Notes: a model not told the origin generated them from the sequence alone. A stretch of DNA of 64,000 nucleotides from Oleiagrimonas citrea (GCF_012395255.1 NZ_JAAZQD010000001.1:310001-374000), one strand, 5' to 3'. Positions 1 through 8,512 are shown, counted from the stretch's first letter. Made by a program: numbers and translations.

Positions 1-220
1 GAATCGACAGATGGCGGGAAAATTTCATCATGCTTTTTGAACCTTTGCTGCGAGGATGTTGTGCGTGCAATGACCTTTCACCCTAACAGCGACCGCAGCG
101 CAGGCAAAACGAGGCGTTGAAAAGCATTCAGGAACAGGCAGCGATTCCGGCAAGGCAAAGCACCGTGACGAGTCCGTACATGCAACGCCCCGATCAAGAG
201 AGTGCGCTCTTCTCGTAGCA

Positions 221-703
221 TCATTTTTCCAGCGGAACAGCCAGCGGAGCCAGCTGATAAAGACACTGGGCCTTCTCATCCCAGATGCCGGAGGCAGACA
301 CTCGCCGAACACATCGAACTGCATCACGCATCCGGTGAAGACGCTGGCTCGTCAGATTCATCTCACACTCCACGGCCTTTGTGGACGGCCAACTGCCACC
401 ACCACCTGAAAGCTCCCCGATCACATCGCATTCGGCCACTTTGTATTGGGACCAGGCTTTCTCCTGCACCCGCAATGCGTGAACAAGTCGCCTGTCGACG
501 ACGAGCTTGAACAGCTTCCGCTGGGTATCCTGCAGCTCCGCCACAAGCGTTCGCTCCTTTTGTGCATAGATCAGGCCGGTATTCATCGCACTCCCATCCG
601 GCCAGCATTCCGGCTTATCCGTACACTGCTCCGCGGCAGCTCCACGCGCTGCAGTCAGAACGAACAGCATGGAAAACAAGCACACCCTAGCGACTGATTT
701 CAT
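221..703 (-). CDS. LprI-like (DUF1311) secreted protein
   Basis: A 160-residue protein with a clear signal peptide: a Lys/Arg n-region, a hydrophobic core SMLFVLTAA and an Ala-rich cleavage region near residue 24. The mature part has six or more cysteines and the pattern W-x-x-Y-x-x-x-x-C then C-x-x-x-x-T-x-x-R, as in the lysozyme-inhibitor LprI N-terminal (DUF1311) family. The start was placed at the Met before KSVARVC because the longer reading frame puts a non-signal-like 36-residue extension in front of the signal peptide. Probably periplasmic. Lysozyme inhibition is family knowledge, not shown here. It stands alone, with no operon partner visible. Confidence 0.7.
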   Translation of the reverse strand: MKSVARVCLFSMLFVLTAARGAAAEQCTDKPECWPDGSAMNTGLIYAQKERTLVAELQDTQRKLFKLVVDRRLVHALRVQEKAWSQYKVAECDVIGELSGGGGSWPSTKAVECEMNLTSQRLHRMRDAVRCVRRVSASGIWDEKAQCLYQLAPLAVPLEK

Positions 704-945
704 CAAGAGATCCCACTGAAATCTGCAACCCATATGCACCCGATCGACTGGAGATCGGGGACGGCAAGCCAAGCCTGCGGTCCAGGCAGGTCTGGAACAT
801 CCAACAACCAAGGCCCCACTCGGCTTCGCTCCTTGATATCCATTACCTCTGCCTGCTCGGGCAATGATGTAGCAGATTGGAGCAAAATCATGACGCGTTC
901 AGGGAAAAACCGAGGCCGTTCGCCCGAGGTCGGGGATCGAAGAGT

Positions 946-2577
946 CTAATTCTCCCCGTCTCCTTTCTCTGATTTTTCTTCTTCTTCGTCACCATGCTCT
1001 TCGAGTGAAGCCAGAAGGTGGGCCGCCTTGTCCGCCTGCGCGATGATCCGGCGCAGTGAACTGAAGCTGCGCAGCAGCGCGTCCATGCGGCCGATTTCGA
1101 GTTGGCCGGCAGCGCCGGCCGCCAGCAGACCTGCCTTGAGAGCCTGGTAGTCCGCCTCGAAGGCTTCCGCCTGGACGCGATCCAGCGGCGCGAATTCGTT
1201 CCGCGCCGGATCGAGGCATCGCAGCAACTGCTCGCCCTGCTGCAGCAGGGCACGGGTGGCGGTCTGCAACGGCTCGTGAAGTTGTGGGGGAGCAATCACC
1301 AGCTCGCCGCTCAACTCATGGCAGGTATCGTAGTAGCGCTGTACACGCAGCAGAGTCGCCATGGCCTGCGCACTGCGCTCGGACATCGAGCCACGATTGA
1401 CGCCGGTGACGAAATCGTGGATTCGCTGACTCAGCGAGATATAGGCTGCCGCTTCCTGGGGCCGGTGGTCATCGCCATGCCAGTGACCCAAACGTGCCCA
1501 GGCGGCCGTCAAGGCGATATCGCCCAGGCGCTGCAATTCCCGCCGCATGGCATCGGCCGCCAGCGACGGCACCGAGGCGACGTTGCTGTCGAGATAGCGC
1601 GGCTGTCCGGCATCTTCATCGCGAGTGCGGAAGCGTCGCTTCAGAAAGATCGTCAGTCGACGCGCCAGTGGCCACATCAGCGCCACGCCCAGCACATTGA
1701 ACACGCTGTGGAAAATCGCCAGGCTCACCGCCGGCGAAGCCTTGAAACCCAGTAGACTGCGCACGCCTTCGACGCCATGGATCAGCAACGGCAGAAGAAG
1801 CAGCGCGACCGTGGCGGCCACCAGATTGAACGCTACGTGCGCACTGGCGGCCCGACGCGCATTGGGCGTGGCGCCGACCGCCGCCAGCAGTGCCGTCACT
1901 GTGGTGCCGATGTTGGAGCCGATCACCATCGCCGCAGCGGCGGTCAGCGACACCACCCCGCCCTGGGCCAGCGTCAGGGTGATGGCCAGCACGGCGCTCG
2001 ACGACTGCATCAGCACGGTCAGCGCAAGGCCAACCAGCACAAAAGCAAGCAGCGCCAGCGGACCGCCGCCGAGCGCCCCCCAGGGCAGACCCGGACCATC
2101 GATCACGATCGCCTGCTGCATAAACCCGATACCCAGGAACAGCACGCCGAAACCGGCCAGCGCGCTGCCCAGCGCTCCGCGCCGGCTCTGCGGGCCCGAC
2201 AAACGCAACCCCATGCCCACGCCGATCAGCGGCAGTGCGGCCAGCTCGATCTTGATCTTGAAACCGACCAGCGCCACCAGCCATCCGGTCGCGGTGGTGC
2301 CGACGTTGGCACCGAACAGCACCCAGAGCGACTGCCCCAGATCCAGCAGACCGGCATTGACGAAGCCGATGGTGGCCACCGTTACCGCGCTCGATGACTG
2401 CACCAGGCCGGTCAGCAGCATGCCCGCCAGCAGTCCCCGCCAGCGCGTCTCGGTCGACCAACCCAGCACACGCCCGAGCAGCGGGCCGGCGGCCTGCTTC
2501 AGACCATCGGTCATGAGCAGCATGCCGAGCAGGAACAAGCCGAGACCGCCCAACAACATTCCGATGCCGATACCCAT
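946..2577 (-). CDS. Na/Pi cotransporter family protein with PhoU-like tail
   Basis: A 543-residue integral membrane protein. The N-terminal about 310 residues hold the duplicated Na/phosphate symporter repeat, each half carrying QSSSA (residues 60-64 and 191-195) and a G-[AS]-N-[VI]-G-T-T motif. The C-terminal about 200 residues are hydrophilic and helical, matching the PhoU-like domain of the YjbB/NptA type. It would import or export phosphate across the inner membrane with sodium. Its ATG overlaps the TGA of a preceding minus-strand reading frame (TGATG), suggesting it was once translationally coupled to an upstream gene of which only a remnant remains. Confidence 0.9.
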   Translation of the reverse strand: MGIGIGMLLGGLGLFLLGMLLMTDGLKQAAGPLLGRVLGWSTETRWRGLLAGMLLTGLVQSSSAVTVATIGFVNAGLLDLGQSLWVLFGANVGTTATGWLVALVGFKIKIELAALPLIGVGMGLRLSGPQSRRGALGSALAGFGVLFLGIGFMQQAIVIDGPGLPWGALGGGPLALLAFVLVGLALTVLMQSSSAVLAITLTLAQGGVVSLTAAAAMVIGSNIGTTVTALLAAVGATPNARRAASAHVAFNLVAATVALLLLPLLIHGVEGVRSLLGFKASPAVSLAIFHSVFNVLGVALMWPLARRLTIFLKRRFRTRDEDAGQPRYLDSNVASVPSLAADAMRRELQRLGDIALTAAWARLGHWHGDDHRPQEAAAYISLSQRIHDFVTGVNRGSMSERSAQAMATLLRVQRYYDTCHELSGELVIAPPQLHEPLQTATRALLQQGEQLLRCLDPARNEFAPLDRVQAEAFEADYQALKAGLLAAGAAGQLEIGRMDALLRSFSSLRRIIAQADKAAHLLASLEEHGDEEEEKSEKGDGEN

Positions 2578-2781
2578 CAGCGAGCACTCAATACGTTACC
2601 GGTGGCGTCCATCATCGCACCGTCCAACCGGTATTGGTCAGTGTGAAGGCGCCCTGCCCATTCCAAGGCATGTCCAGATCGAGCACAGCCTGTCGCACCA
2701 CCGCCCAATCGAGGGGAAAGCCTGGCGCGCGGATCAGGGGGATCCGTGACGCCGCACCACTCTTTGCGCGCCCAGCACGGA
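2577..2781 (-). pseudogene. 3' remnant of the gene upstream of the Na/Pi symporter
   Basis: On the minus strand one frame reads protein-like from about 2781 (IPLIRAPGFPLDWAVVRQAV, then a short beta-like stretch) and stops after GWTVR. The neighbouring frame continues with YRLDGAMMDATGNVLSAR and ends at a TGA overlapping the symporter ATG. A single-base slip near 2628 would join them. There is no start codon or N-terminal part: it breaks off where the plus-strand autotransporter remnant begins. The family was not recognised. I read it as a 5'-truncated, frameshifted gene fragment. Confidence 0.4.
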
Positions 2782-3957
2782 GGACTCACCGTCGATGTGA
2801 ACTCGGGCACTTACACCGTGGGCACCCACTACACCATCGTGAAGGCGGGCAGCCTGACCGGCACGTTCGGCTCGGTGGCTTACAACCCGCTGTTCGCCAG
2901 CTACATCACGCCGCAGACCACCTACTCCGGCACGGATGCCCAGCTGACGCTGACGCCGAGTTCGGGTTCCGGTTCGGGCGGTTCGTCGGGCGGCTCATCC
3001 GGCGGTTCATCCGGTGGCAACCTCGGCCCGGCGTTCACCACGGCCCAGGGTGTCACAATCTCCGACTGGGGCACCCAGCTGGGCCTGTTGAGCATCCAGC
3101 AGAGCATGCTAAACGCCCAAGGCGGCACGGCACAGAGCATCCTGCGGGTCGGGCAACGCCCCGATCCGGCGGTCTGGGTCCGCTATCTCGATGGCAGCGG
3201 CGCTTCGGACGGCGCCCACCTCGACAATCAGGCCCTTCTGCTCGGCTTCGGCTCGGAAGTGCGGGACGGTCTCGTCATCGGTGCCGCCGTCAACCGTGGC
3301 CGCGACCACACCCGGACCACGGTCCAGCGCGTCAAGACCACCACCACGGGCGTATCGGCCTACGGTCAGTACAACCGGGGGGCCTGGTTCCTCGATGCCA
3401 GCCTGAGCACGGGCCATCTGCGCATGGACAGCACCCGCCATCTGGACCCGACCGGTCTGGTCGCCAGCGGTCACGCCCGCGGCGACTACGTCGGCGCACT
3501 GGCCAAGGCGGGCTACCGATTCACCCACGGCCGGCTGTTCCTGACGCCCTATGCACTGCTGGGCTATCAGCAGACCCACCGGAAGGGTTTCGACGAGACC
3601 GGCGCCGGTCTGCTCAACCTGACGTACGCCAGCCAGACCTCCAAGCTGTCGATCTTCAGTGTCGGCGCACGCGTGGGAAGCGATATGCAGATCGAGGACA
3701 CCCTCCCCCTGTCTCCCCGGATCGAACTGGGCGCGATGACCTACGGCGGCGACACGCGCCAGAACCAGCCCGTGACCCTGGGCACCTACAACGAGGTGCT
3801 GCATGCCAGCGGCGCACCCAGCGTGTCCGGCGTCGTGAATGCAGGTGTGGCGCTGATGAGCAGCAGGAACTGGTCCGCGCAACTGGCCTACCGCGGCCAG
3901 TTCGCCAGCCATACGCACATGAACAACGCCGACTTGAAAGTCGTCTATCGCTGGTGA
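2782..3957 (+). pseudogene. 5'-truncated autotransporter (beta-barrel end)
   Basis: From GGLTVDVNSGTYTVG onward the frame encodes the last passenger repeat of an autotransporter, a Gly/Ser linker with repeated SGGS units (about 2965-3025), and a complete-looking C-terminal autotransporter beta domain of about 300 residues. The barrel ends in the aromatic signature VVYRW, as outer-membrane proteins do for BAM recognition. There is no signal peptide and no protease or adhesin passenger; the nearest ATG/GTG codons upstream are not preceded by export sequence. The product could not be secreted as it stands, so this is a remnant. The barrel resembles that of the subtilisin autotransporter at 36319-39213. 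Confidence 0.7.
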
Positions 3958-3962
3958 GGGAC

Positions 3963-4007
3963 AAACGGTGCCAGGTGCACATTTCGTAAATGTACCTGGC
4001 GCCGTTT
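3963..4007. repeat. Palindromic REP-like element, family B copy 1
   Basis: A near-perfect palindrome with arms AACGGTGCCAGGTGCAC and the complement GTACCTGGCGCCGTT around a short centre, with a two-base bulge. It lies six bases after the autotransporter stop, so it could also act as a terminator. The same arm recurs at 12533. Confidence 0.65.
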
Positions 4008-4115
4008 CCCTACGCCCGAGCTTCTGTCAGAAAGCGCCCCTGACACCTTTTCGCTGACCGCGCATCGGGGATGCTGCTGACAGATCACCCAGTGTCGGCA
4101 TGCGACGCTGGGCTC

Positions 4116-4734
4116 ATGCCTCGCCGACCACGCCTAGAACTCCCCGGATCACGTTGCATGTCACGCAGCGAGGTGTAAATCGCTGCGTGATATTCATCGA
4201 TGACGCCGACCGCAAGCAATTCCGCGATCTGCTGTGTGAACACATGCACGACAACGACGTGCCGTGCCATGCCGGTGCACGCCTATGTTCTGATGGGCAA
4301 TCACGCCCACCTGCCGCTGACGCCATCGGAACACGGGCGCACTCGCACGTGCGATGCGAAACCTCGGACAATGCTACGTGCAGGCCTTCAACTAGCGCCA
4401 TCGGCGGTCGGGCACGCTGTGGCAAATCCTGCCTGGCCGAGATCGAGCGGTATCTGATGACGGTCCACCGCTATATCGAACTCAATCAGGTTCGTGCCTC
4501 GATGGTCGAGCAACCGAAGCACTACCCTTGATCAAGCGTCCACGCAAACGTCGGTCTGCTCCAAGACGAACCCATGACCCGCATGCCACGTATCTTTCCA
4601 TCGACGCCGACCCCGACGTCTATCGAGAGTGGTTGCATCAAGGCGTAAACGAGGACGAGTTGCAGCGAATCCGAAGCCATCTGCAACAGGAACGCGCGCT
4701 CGGCACCCCCACATTTCAGGCGATGGTCGCATAG
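4116..4734 (+). pseudogene. Decayed REP-associated tyrosine transposase (RAYT)
   Basis: Fragments of a RAYT appear in successive frames: MPRRPRLELPG at 4116, then LHVTQRGVNRCVIFIDDADR, a middle segment where the HUH region has shifted frame (the NHAH-like stretch near 4300), RYIELNQVRASMVEQPKHYP to 4531, and the C-terminal helix DELQRIRSHLQQERALGTPTFQAMVA to 4734. At least two or three frameshifts separate them, so no functional transposase can be made. The intact relatives are at 7820-8512 and 15899-16597. Confidence 0.75.
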
Positions 4735-4837
4735 GCTCTAGATCGCCCCGCCCGAGTCAGGCCCCGCGAATGACCGCGAACCTCAACCTCTCCAAACGAG
4801 AAGATTCGGTTACCTCCCCCTTTTAGCAGAGCCAAAG

Positions 4838-4860
4838 TCAAACGGACGTAAGTGAACCTG
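4838..4860 (+). repeat. REP-like element, family C copy 1 (degenerate)
   Basis: TCAAACGGACGTAAGTGAAC resembles the family C core CGTATGTGTACCTGGA with its TCAAACG lead-in, seen at 8505, 12647, 13116 and 17319. It sits directly ahead of the recombinase gene. Confidence 0.4.
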
Positions 4861-4896
4861 ACTCATTATCCTCGCCATCCTAAAGAGAAACCGTTG

Positions 4897-5799
4897 ATGC
4901 AGCAGCTTGACCCCACCATCGCAGACTTCATCGCCCACTGCAGACACGCCAAGGCCCTTTCGCCACATACCGTAAGGGCTTACACACAGGATCTCGCAGA
5001 CTTCTCCTCATTCGCGACCCAAGAAAGAAGCATCAGTACGGTCAGTGGTTCAGATGTAGAGCAGTACCTTCAAGGGCTTAACCGCCGTGGACTCAGTCCA
5101 GCAACCATCAAACGACGGCTTGGATGTCTCAAGGTGTTCTTCCAGTGGCTGGCTTCAACCAAAGCCATTTCAGACAGTCCCCTTGAACAATTCAAATTGA
5201 CCATCAAACAAGTCCGTCGACTCCCACGGGCTATCTCAAGAAAGGAGCTCCGGGAGCTCGTACGGGTTGCATCCAGCTCAACTACGGTAACGCCCAAGGG
5301 GGCAACGGACCTCGGCATCCTCTTAATGGCCACCACGGGCATTAGGGTTGCCGAACTCGTTGCACTGAAACTTGGTGATATCGACACGCTGGGTGGCCAG
5401 GTTCGAGTACACGGCAAGGGGAGCCGTGAACGCACGGTCTTCGTAACGAACACAGATCTCCTGAGAAAACTTAAGGCACATGCCTCCGCACGCCTCAAGG
5501 TATCGAACATTGATGGGCATCTGTTCGTCAACCAGCGGGGAGCTCCACTCACCACAGCTGCCTTCCGGGCCCGGGTGCGAAAGACCTGCGATGCGTCAAA
5601 AATAAAACGCCGTATCACACCCCATATGCTCCGACACACAGCAGCCACATTGCTCCTTGAGGAAGGGGTCGATATCCGCATCGTCCAACGCCTGCTTGGA
5701 CACCAAAGCATCTCTACAACAGAGATCTATACCCACGTCGCTGACATGACGCTTCGCAAAGCTCTCGTACGAGCAGATTTGGCCAGACTCCTAAACTGA
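4897..5799 (+). CDS. Tyrosine site-specific recombinase (XerC/phage-integrase type)
   Basis: A 300-residue tyrosine recombinase. The N-terminal SAM-like DNA-binding domain covers about residues 5-95 (LSPHTVRAYTQDL). The catalytic domain carries R150 (TTGIRVAEL), K174 (HGKGSRER), H243 and R246 (HMLRHTAA), H269 (LLGHQSI) and the nucleophile Y278 (EIYTHV), so the full catalytic set is present. The ATG at 4897 was preferred over a GTG at 4852 because the usual N-terminal helix begins there and an AAAGAG-type ribosome site precedes it. Its stop lies four bases before an inverted-repeat site that recurs in opposite orientation 1.7 kb away, which makes those sites its likely substrates. No IntI-specific insertion is visible. 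Confidence 0.92.
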   Translation: MQQLDPTIADFIAHCRHAKALSPHTVRAYTQDLADFSSFATQERSISTVSGSDVEQYLQGLNRRGLSPATIKRRLGCLKVFFQWLASTKAISDSPLEQFKLTIKQVRRLPRAISRKELRELVRVASSSTTVTPKGATDLGILLMATTGIRVAELVALKLGDIDTLGGQVRVHGKGSRERTVFVTNTDLLRKLKAHASARLKVSNIDGHLFVNQRGAPLTTAAFRARVRKTCDASKIKRRITPHMLRHTAATLLLEEGVDIRIVQRLLGHQSISTTEIYTHVADMTLRKALVRADLARLLN

Positions 5800-5802
5800 G
5801 TA

Positions 5803-5824
5803 CTGATAACTAGGAATTATCAGC
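5803..5824 (+). other. Putative recombination site 1 (left end of invertible segment)
   Basis: Arms CTGATAA (5803-5809) and TTATCAG (5817-5823) form a perfect inverted repeat around a 7-base centre CTAGGAA. Bases 5805-5824 recur exactly, in inverted orientation, at 7538-7557. This symmetry is that of a tyrosine-recombinase core site. The centre contains AGGA, nine bases before the ATG at 5825, so the site also supplies the Shine-Dalgarno sequence. Confidence 0.75.
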
Positions 5825-6553
5825 ATGGAAGTGCGCCGAATTTCTGGGGAGAAAGTAAGGAGCCTTTACAATCAGTTAGACGATATGTGGGGTGCCGACT
5901 CCTGGCATGATCACACACGGAAAAGGCTTGCGCTCCACCTTCAAAAGTGTAGACATCTCGCCAAGGCTGCTAATGTCGTATTGCATCTTGGGTCGGCGGG
6001 AGAAAGCTATGGATTACAAGGTAACTGGACTTTTCATATCGATTTAGCAGAAAAACGGCTGAGGGAGACGGCTGGTGCAGTGATTGGAGATATCCATTCC
6101 CTCCCTATCCAGCCACACGCCGTCAATTTTTGCACCTGCGTCGGCTCTGTCTTGAACTATTGCGATGCAGTTGTAGTTCTTGGGCAGATTTCAAAAATCC
6201 TCAAGCCAGGAGCGCATTTTGTTCTGGAGTTTGAGACCAGTGATAGCTGGGAGTATGCAGGCAAGGCGGTTTATCGCCAAAGCGCAGCCCTTTCGGAAAC
6301 CTTTTATGGCGGCGACCCGAATTGCAGATTATGGCTTTATTCGCTTTCGTACATCAAAGCGTTACTCCAAGCCAACGACTTAGCGATAAAAAAAATCGAT
6401 CGAAGCCACGTCCTTTCAAGCTTGGTATACCGCTGGACACAGAACGACGTTCGCGCAGCACGGTATGGTCGAGTTGACCACATCGCCGGAAAGCTTCCCA
6501 TTCTTTCCCGAGGAGCAGCGAACATTATTTTACTTTGCCAAAAGACGACTTGA
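5825..6553 (+). CDS. SAM-dependent methyltransferase (class I)
   Basis: A 242-residue protein with a class I methyltransferase fold: motif I VVLHLGSAGE at residues 51-60, the acidic strand-2 end HIDLAE at 71-76, a GDIHSLP motif at 88-94, and a downstream region typical of small-molecule or protein methyltransferases (LKPGAHFVLEFE). No DNA-methylase DPPY/NPPY motif is present, so DNA is an unlikely substrate. The ATG is one base after recombination site 1 and 26 bases after the recombinase stop, so it is now co-transcribed with the recombinase. Its 3' end overlaps the convergent gene by 29 bp. The substrate is unknown. Confidence 0.8.
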   Translation: MEVRRISGEKVRSLYNQLDDMWGADSWHDHTRKRLALHLQKCRHLAKAANVVLHLGSAGESYGLQGNWTFHIDLAEKRLRETAGAVIGDIHSLPIQPHAVNFCTCVGSVLNYCDAVVVLGQISKILKPGAHFVLEFETSDSWEYAGKAVYRQSAALSETFYGGDPNCRLWLYSLSYIKALLQANDLAIKKIDRSHVLSSLVYRWTQNDVRAARYGRVDHIAGKLPILSRGAANIILLCQKTT

Positions 6554-7535
6554 ATGCCTTGATCAGTTCTCTCAACACTGGACTTGCGCGTTTATCAACC
6601 ATGCTCGACAAAGCAAAGTAGAGAATCATCGCTGCAATAAGGGCTGCGATTATCCAAACAAAACTAACCTTGAATAGTGCCTTCATGCATAAAAGCACAA
6701 GAAGACAGAAAAGAATCATTCCGATCGCCGGCCATAACACCTTCGTAGGTGGCGCCACCACAGCAGTTGGCTCATTTGGACGGTCTTCAGGAAAATGCCG
6801 CAGCCCATTGACTACGATCCTTTCCTTCTTCACATGCTGCGCGACTTCCGCGTAAAGACGGTCTGTGTTTGATTTGTAGACATGCTCATAGTCTTTGCCG
6901 TGGTATCCATACCAACGAACATAGTGGTCGTAGTAAATGGATCGTACGATGCGCAAGTAGCTCTGCTTTGGCAACACGCCTGCCGTCGGCTTCGGGTTTA
7001 TCAAAAGCGCACCTTCCAACTCCGATTCGGAGTTGTTGTTTCCCAGGGATGGCTGGATATAAGTCGCATCGATTACACCAAAGCCCATCATCTTTACTAA
7101 CCTCAAAAGAGGCAGCCCATATCTAATTTCTTCATTCTCTTTTAGTGGCGCAATCTCTACCACCACATAACTTACCGTGGGATATCGCTCGAGAATGAAA
7201 GAGCGCACCAATGTCGCAAAGTTGAAGAAGACTTCAAGCCCACCTCGATACCGTCGGTCTATAGCAATGTAATCAATGACAACGATGTTTGTTTCCTTGA
7301 GGTGCACTAGTTCACAAAAGCCTGCGACGTTCTTGTTGACAGAAAGTGAGAGGATATGCAGCCGGTCTTCAAACGTCTGGTTGTAATGGTCTAGCCAGTG
7401 CGTAATCTCCCCCGTGTTGGTACGCAAGTCTGGGGGCACATGGTCTGCGTAGATGGAGATCGCGCTTGCAAAAGCATGATCGGAGCTCGACTGAATCTCC
7501 TTAACTGAATAGTTAGTGGAATAGCTCGCAGACAT
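6525..7535 (-). CDS. GNAT-like N-acetyltransferase with C-terminal membrane anchor
   Basis: A 336-residue protein. Residues about 20-160 resemble a GNAT acyltransferase: a beta strand IVVIDYIAI followed by an RRYRGGL pyrophosphate-loop-like motif at 94-100 and a helix. A middle domain of unknown type follows, with many Tyr/His (SIYYDHYVRWYGYHG). Two hydrophobic segments at about 265-285 and 291-311 would anchor it in the inner membrane. The ATG lies two bases inside recombination site 2 on the opposite strand from the methyltransferase gene. In the present orientation no external promoter is apparent, and inversion would place it behind the recombinase. The GNAT assignment is moderate; the substrate is unknown. 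Confidence 0.65.
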   Translation of the reverse strand: MSASYSTNYSVKEIQSSSDHAFASAISIYADHVPPDLRTNTGEITHWLDHYNQTFEDRLHILSLSVNKNVAGFCELVHLKETNIVVIDYIAIDRRYRGGLEVFFNFATLVRSFILERYPTVSYVVVEIAPLKENEEIRYGLPLLRLVKMMGFGVIDATYIQPSLGNNNSESELEGALLINPKPTAGVLPKQSYLRIVRSIYYDHYVRWYGYHGKDYEHVYKSNTDRLYAEVAQHVKKERIVVNGLRHFPEDRPNEPTAVVAPPTKVLWPAIGMILFCLLVLLCMKALFKVSFVWIIAALIAAMILYFALSSMVDKRASPVLRELIKAFKSSFGKVK

Positions 7536-7537
7536 GC

Positions 7538-7559
7538 GCTGATAATTCCTAGTTATCGT
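7538..7559 (-). other. Putative recombination site 2 (right end of invertible segment)
   Basis: Bases 7538-7557 are the exact reverse complement of 5805-5824. The inner arm and the 7-base centre match site 1 fully; the outermost two bases of the outer arm differ. Because the asymmetric centre CTAGGAA is inverted relative to site 1, recombination between the two sites would invert the DNA between them rather than delete it. Confidence 0.75.
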
Positions 7560-7596
7560 TCATCGACGATGATTTTGCTTCCAGGCTAAAAGTAGC

Positions 7597-7632
7597 GCAA
7601 CCTGCCGCCCTTGGCTAAGAGCGGCAGGTTGC
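7597..7632. terminator. Strong hairpin outside recombination site 2
   Basis: Perfect 12-bp stem GCAACCTGCCGC with GCGGCAGGTTGC around a 12-base loop. Read on the minus strand it is followed by CTACTTTTAG, so it could stop transcription running leftward into the acetyltransferase gene. No T-run is seen on the plus strand. Confidence 0.45.
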
Positions 7633-7819
7633 CACTATTCGTACTGCATCGCTGCCACGCCGCCGCTCTATCGCCGATGCTACCACCGCACGCAAGCGTC
7701 GTTGCACGGCATAAACGGTGTCAGACGCACTTTCCTACGCCGTACTGCGGAGCAAGCTGACGCACACAATGGATTGCCGGCGATATCCAGATAGAACGAC
7801 ATCGCTTCACCCTATCTGC

Positions 7820-8512
7820 ATGGCGCGACATACCCTGCTTGACCTGCCCAGCATTCCACAGCACATCGTCCAGCGCGGAAACAACCGACCGCCCTGCTTC
7901 CTCGACGATGCCGACAGGCGCCGATATCTGGTCCTGCTGCGGGAAGCATTGCTGAGCAGTTACTGCGCCCTCCACGCCTGCGTGCCCGTGGACAACCACG
8001 TCCACATACTGGTCACACCGCCGCGCAAGGGCTACATCACCCGTATGATGCACAAGCTCGGGCGGAAATACGTGGGGCTGTTCAACGCCCGTCATGGACG
8101 GACCAGTTCGCTGTGGGAGGGTCGCTACAAATTATGCTTGGTCGGTAGCGAGGACTACGTGATTCGATGCCGCCGCTACATCGACCTCAACCCGATACGC
8201 GCACGGATAATCGATGATCCGGCCGCCTACCGCTGCTCCAACTGTTCGGCTCATTGCGGTACTAACGATGCCTTGCTGGCATCGCATCCCAGCTATCTCG
8301 CACTCGGCCGGTCACTCGCCGAACGTGCGCACGCCTATCGAAACCTTCTGGCCGAAGCCCTGTCCGGAGAAGACATCCGGGAAATTCGCATCGACCTGCA
8401 ACAGCAACACGCTCTGGACCGAAGCGACTTCCAGGCCATGGTCGAAGCCAAGACTCAACACTTCGCCCGTGCACGCCCAGCTCACGGACCGTACAAGCCA
8501 CCCGAATCCTGA
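7820..8512 (+). CDS. REP-associated tyrosine transposase (RAYT), intact copy
   Basis: A 230-residue Y1/HUH transposase of the IS200-derived RAYT family. It starts MARHTLLDLPSIPQHIVQRGNNR and carries the HUH motif DNHVHIL followed by TPPRKG, the catalytic-tyrosine helix KYVGLFNARHGRTSSLWEGRYK, and the conserved RRYIDLNPIRA. The longer frame starting at 7718 was rejected because the family begins at MAR. RAYTs nick and move small palindromic REP sequences and are usually domesticated single-copy genes flanked by them. Its 3' end runs straight into a family C repeat, and that 3' end plus repeat is found again as a fragment at 12581-12696. Confidence 0.9.
   Translation: MARHTLLDLPSIPQHIVQRGNNRPPCFLDDADRRRYLVLLREALLSSYCALHACVPVDNHVHILVTPPRKGYITRMMHKLGRKYVGLFNARHGRTSSLWEGRYKLCLVGSEDYVIRCRRYIDLNPIRARIIDDPAAYRCSNCSAHCGTNDALLASHPSYLALGRSLAERAHAYRNLLAEALSGEDIREIRIDLQQQHALDRSDFQAMVEAKTQHFARARPAHGPYKPPES

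Noticed and set aside
28-327. Minus-strand 99-codon frame at the left edge
   Set aside because: No ribosome site, no recognisable domain, and it overlaps the better supported LprI-like gene.
4897-7559. Simple integron or phage-type insertion with direct att sites
   Set aside because: The two copies of the core are inverted, not direct, and no target-site duplication or tRNA end was found, so excision is not the expected outcome.
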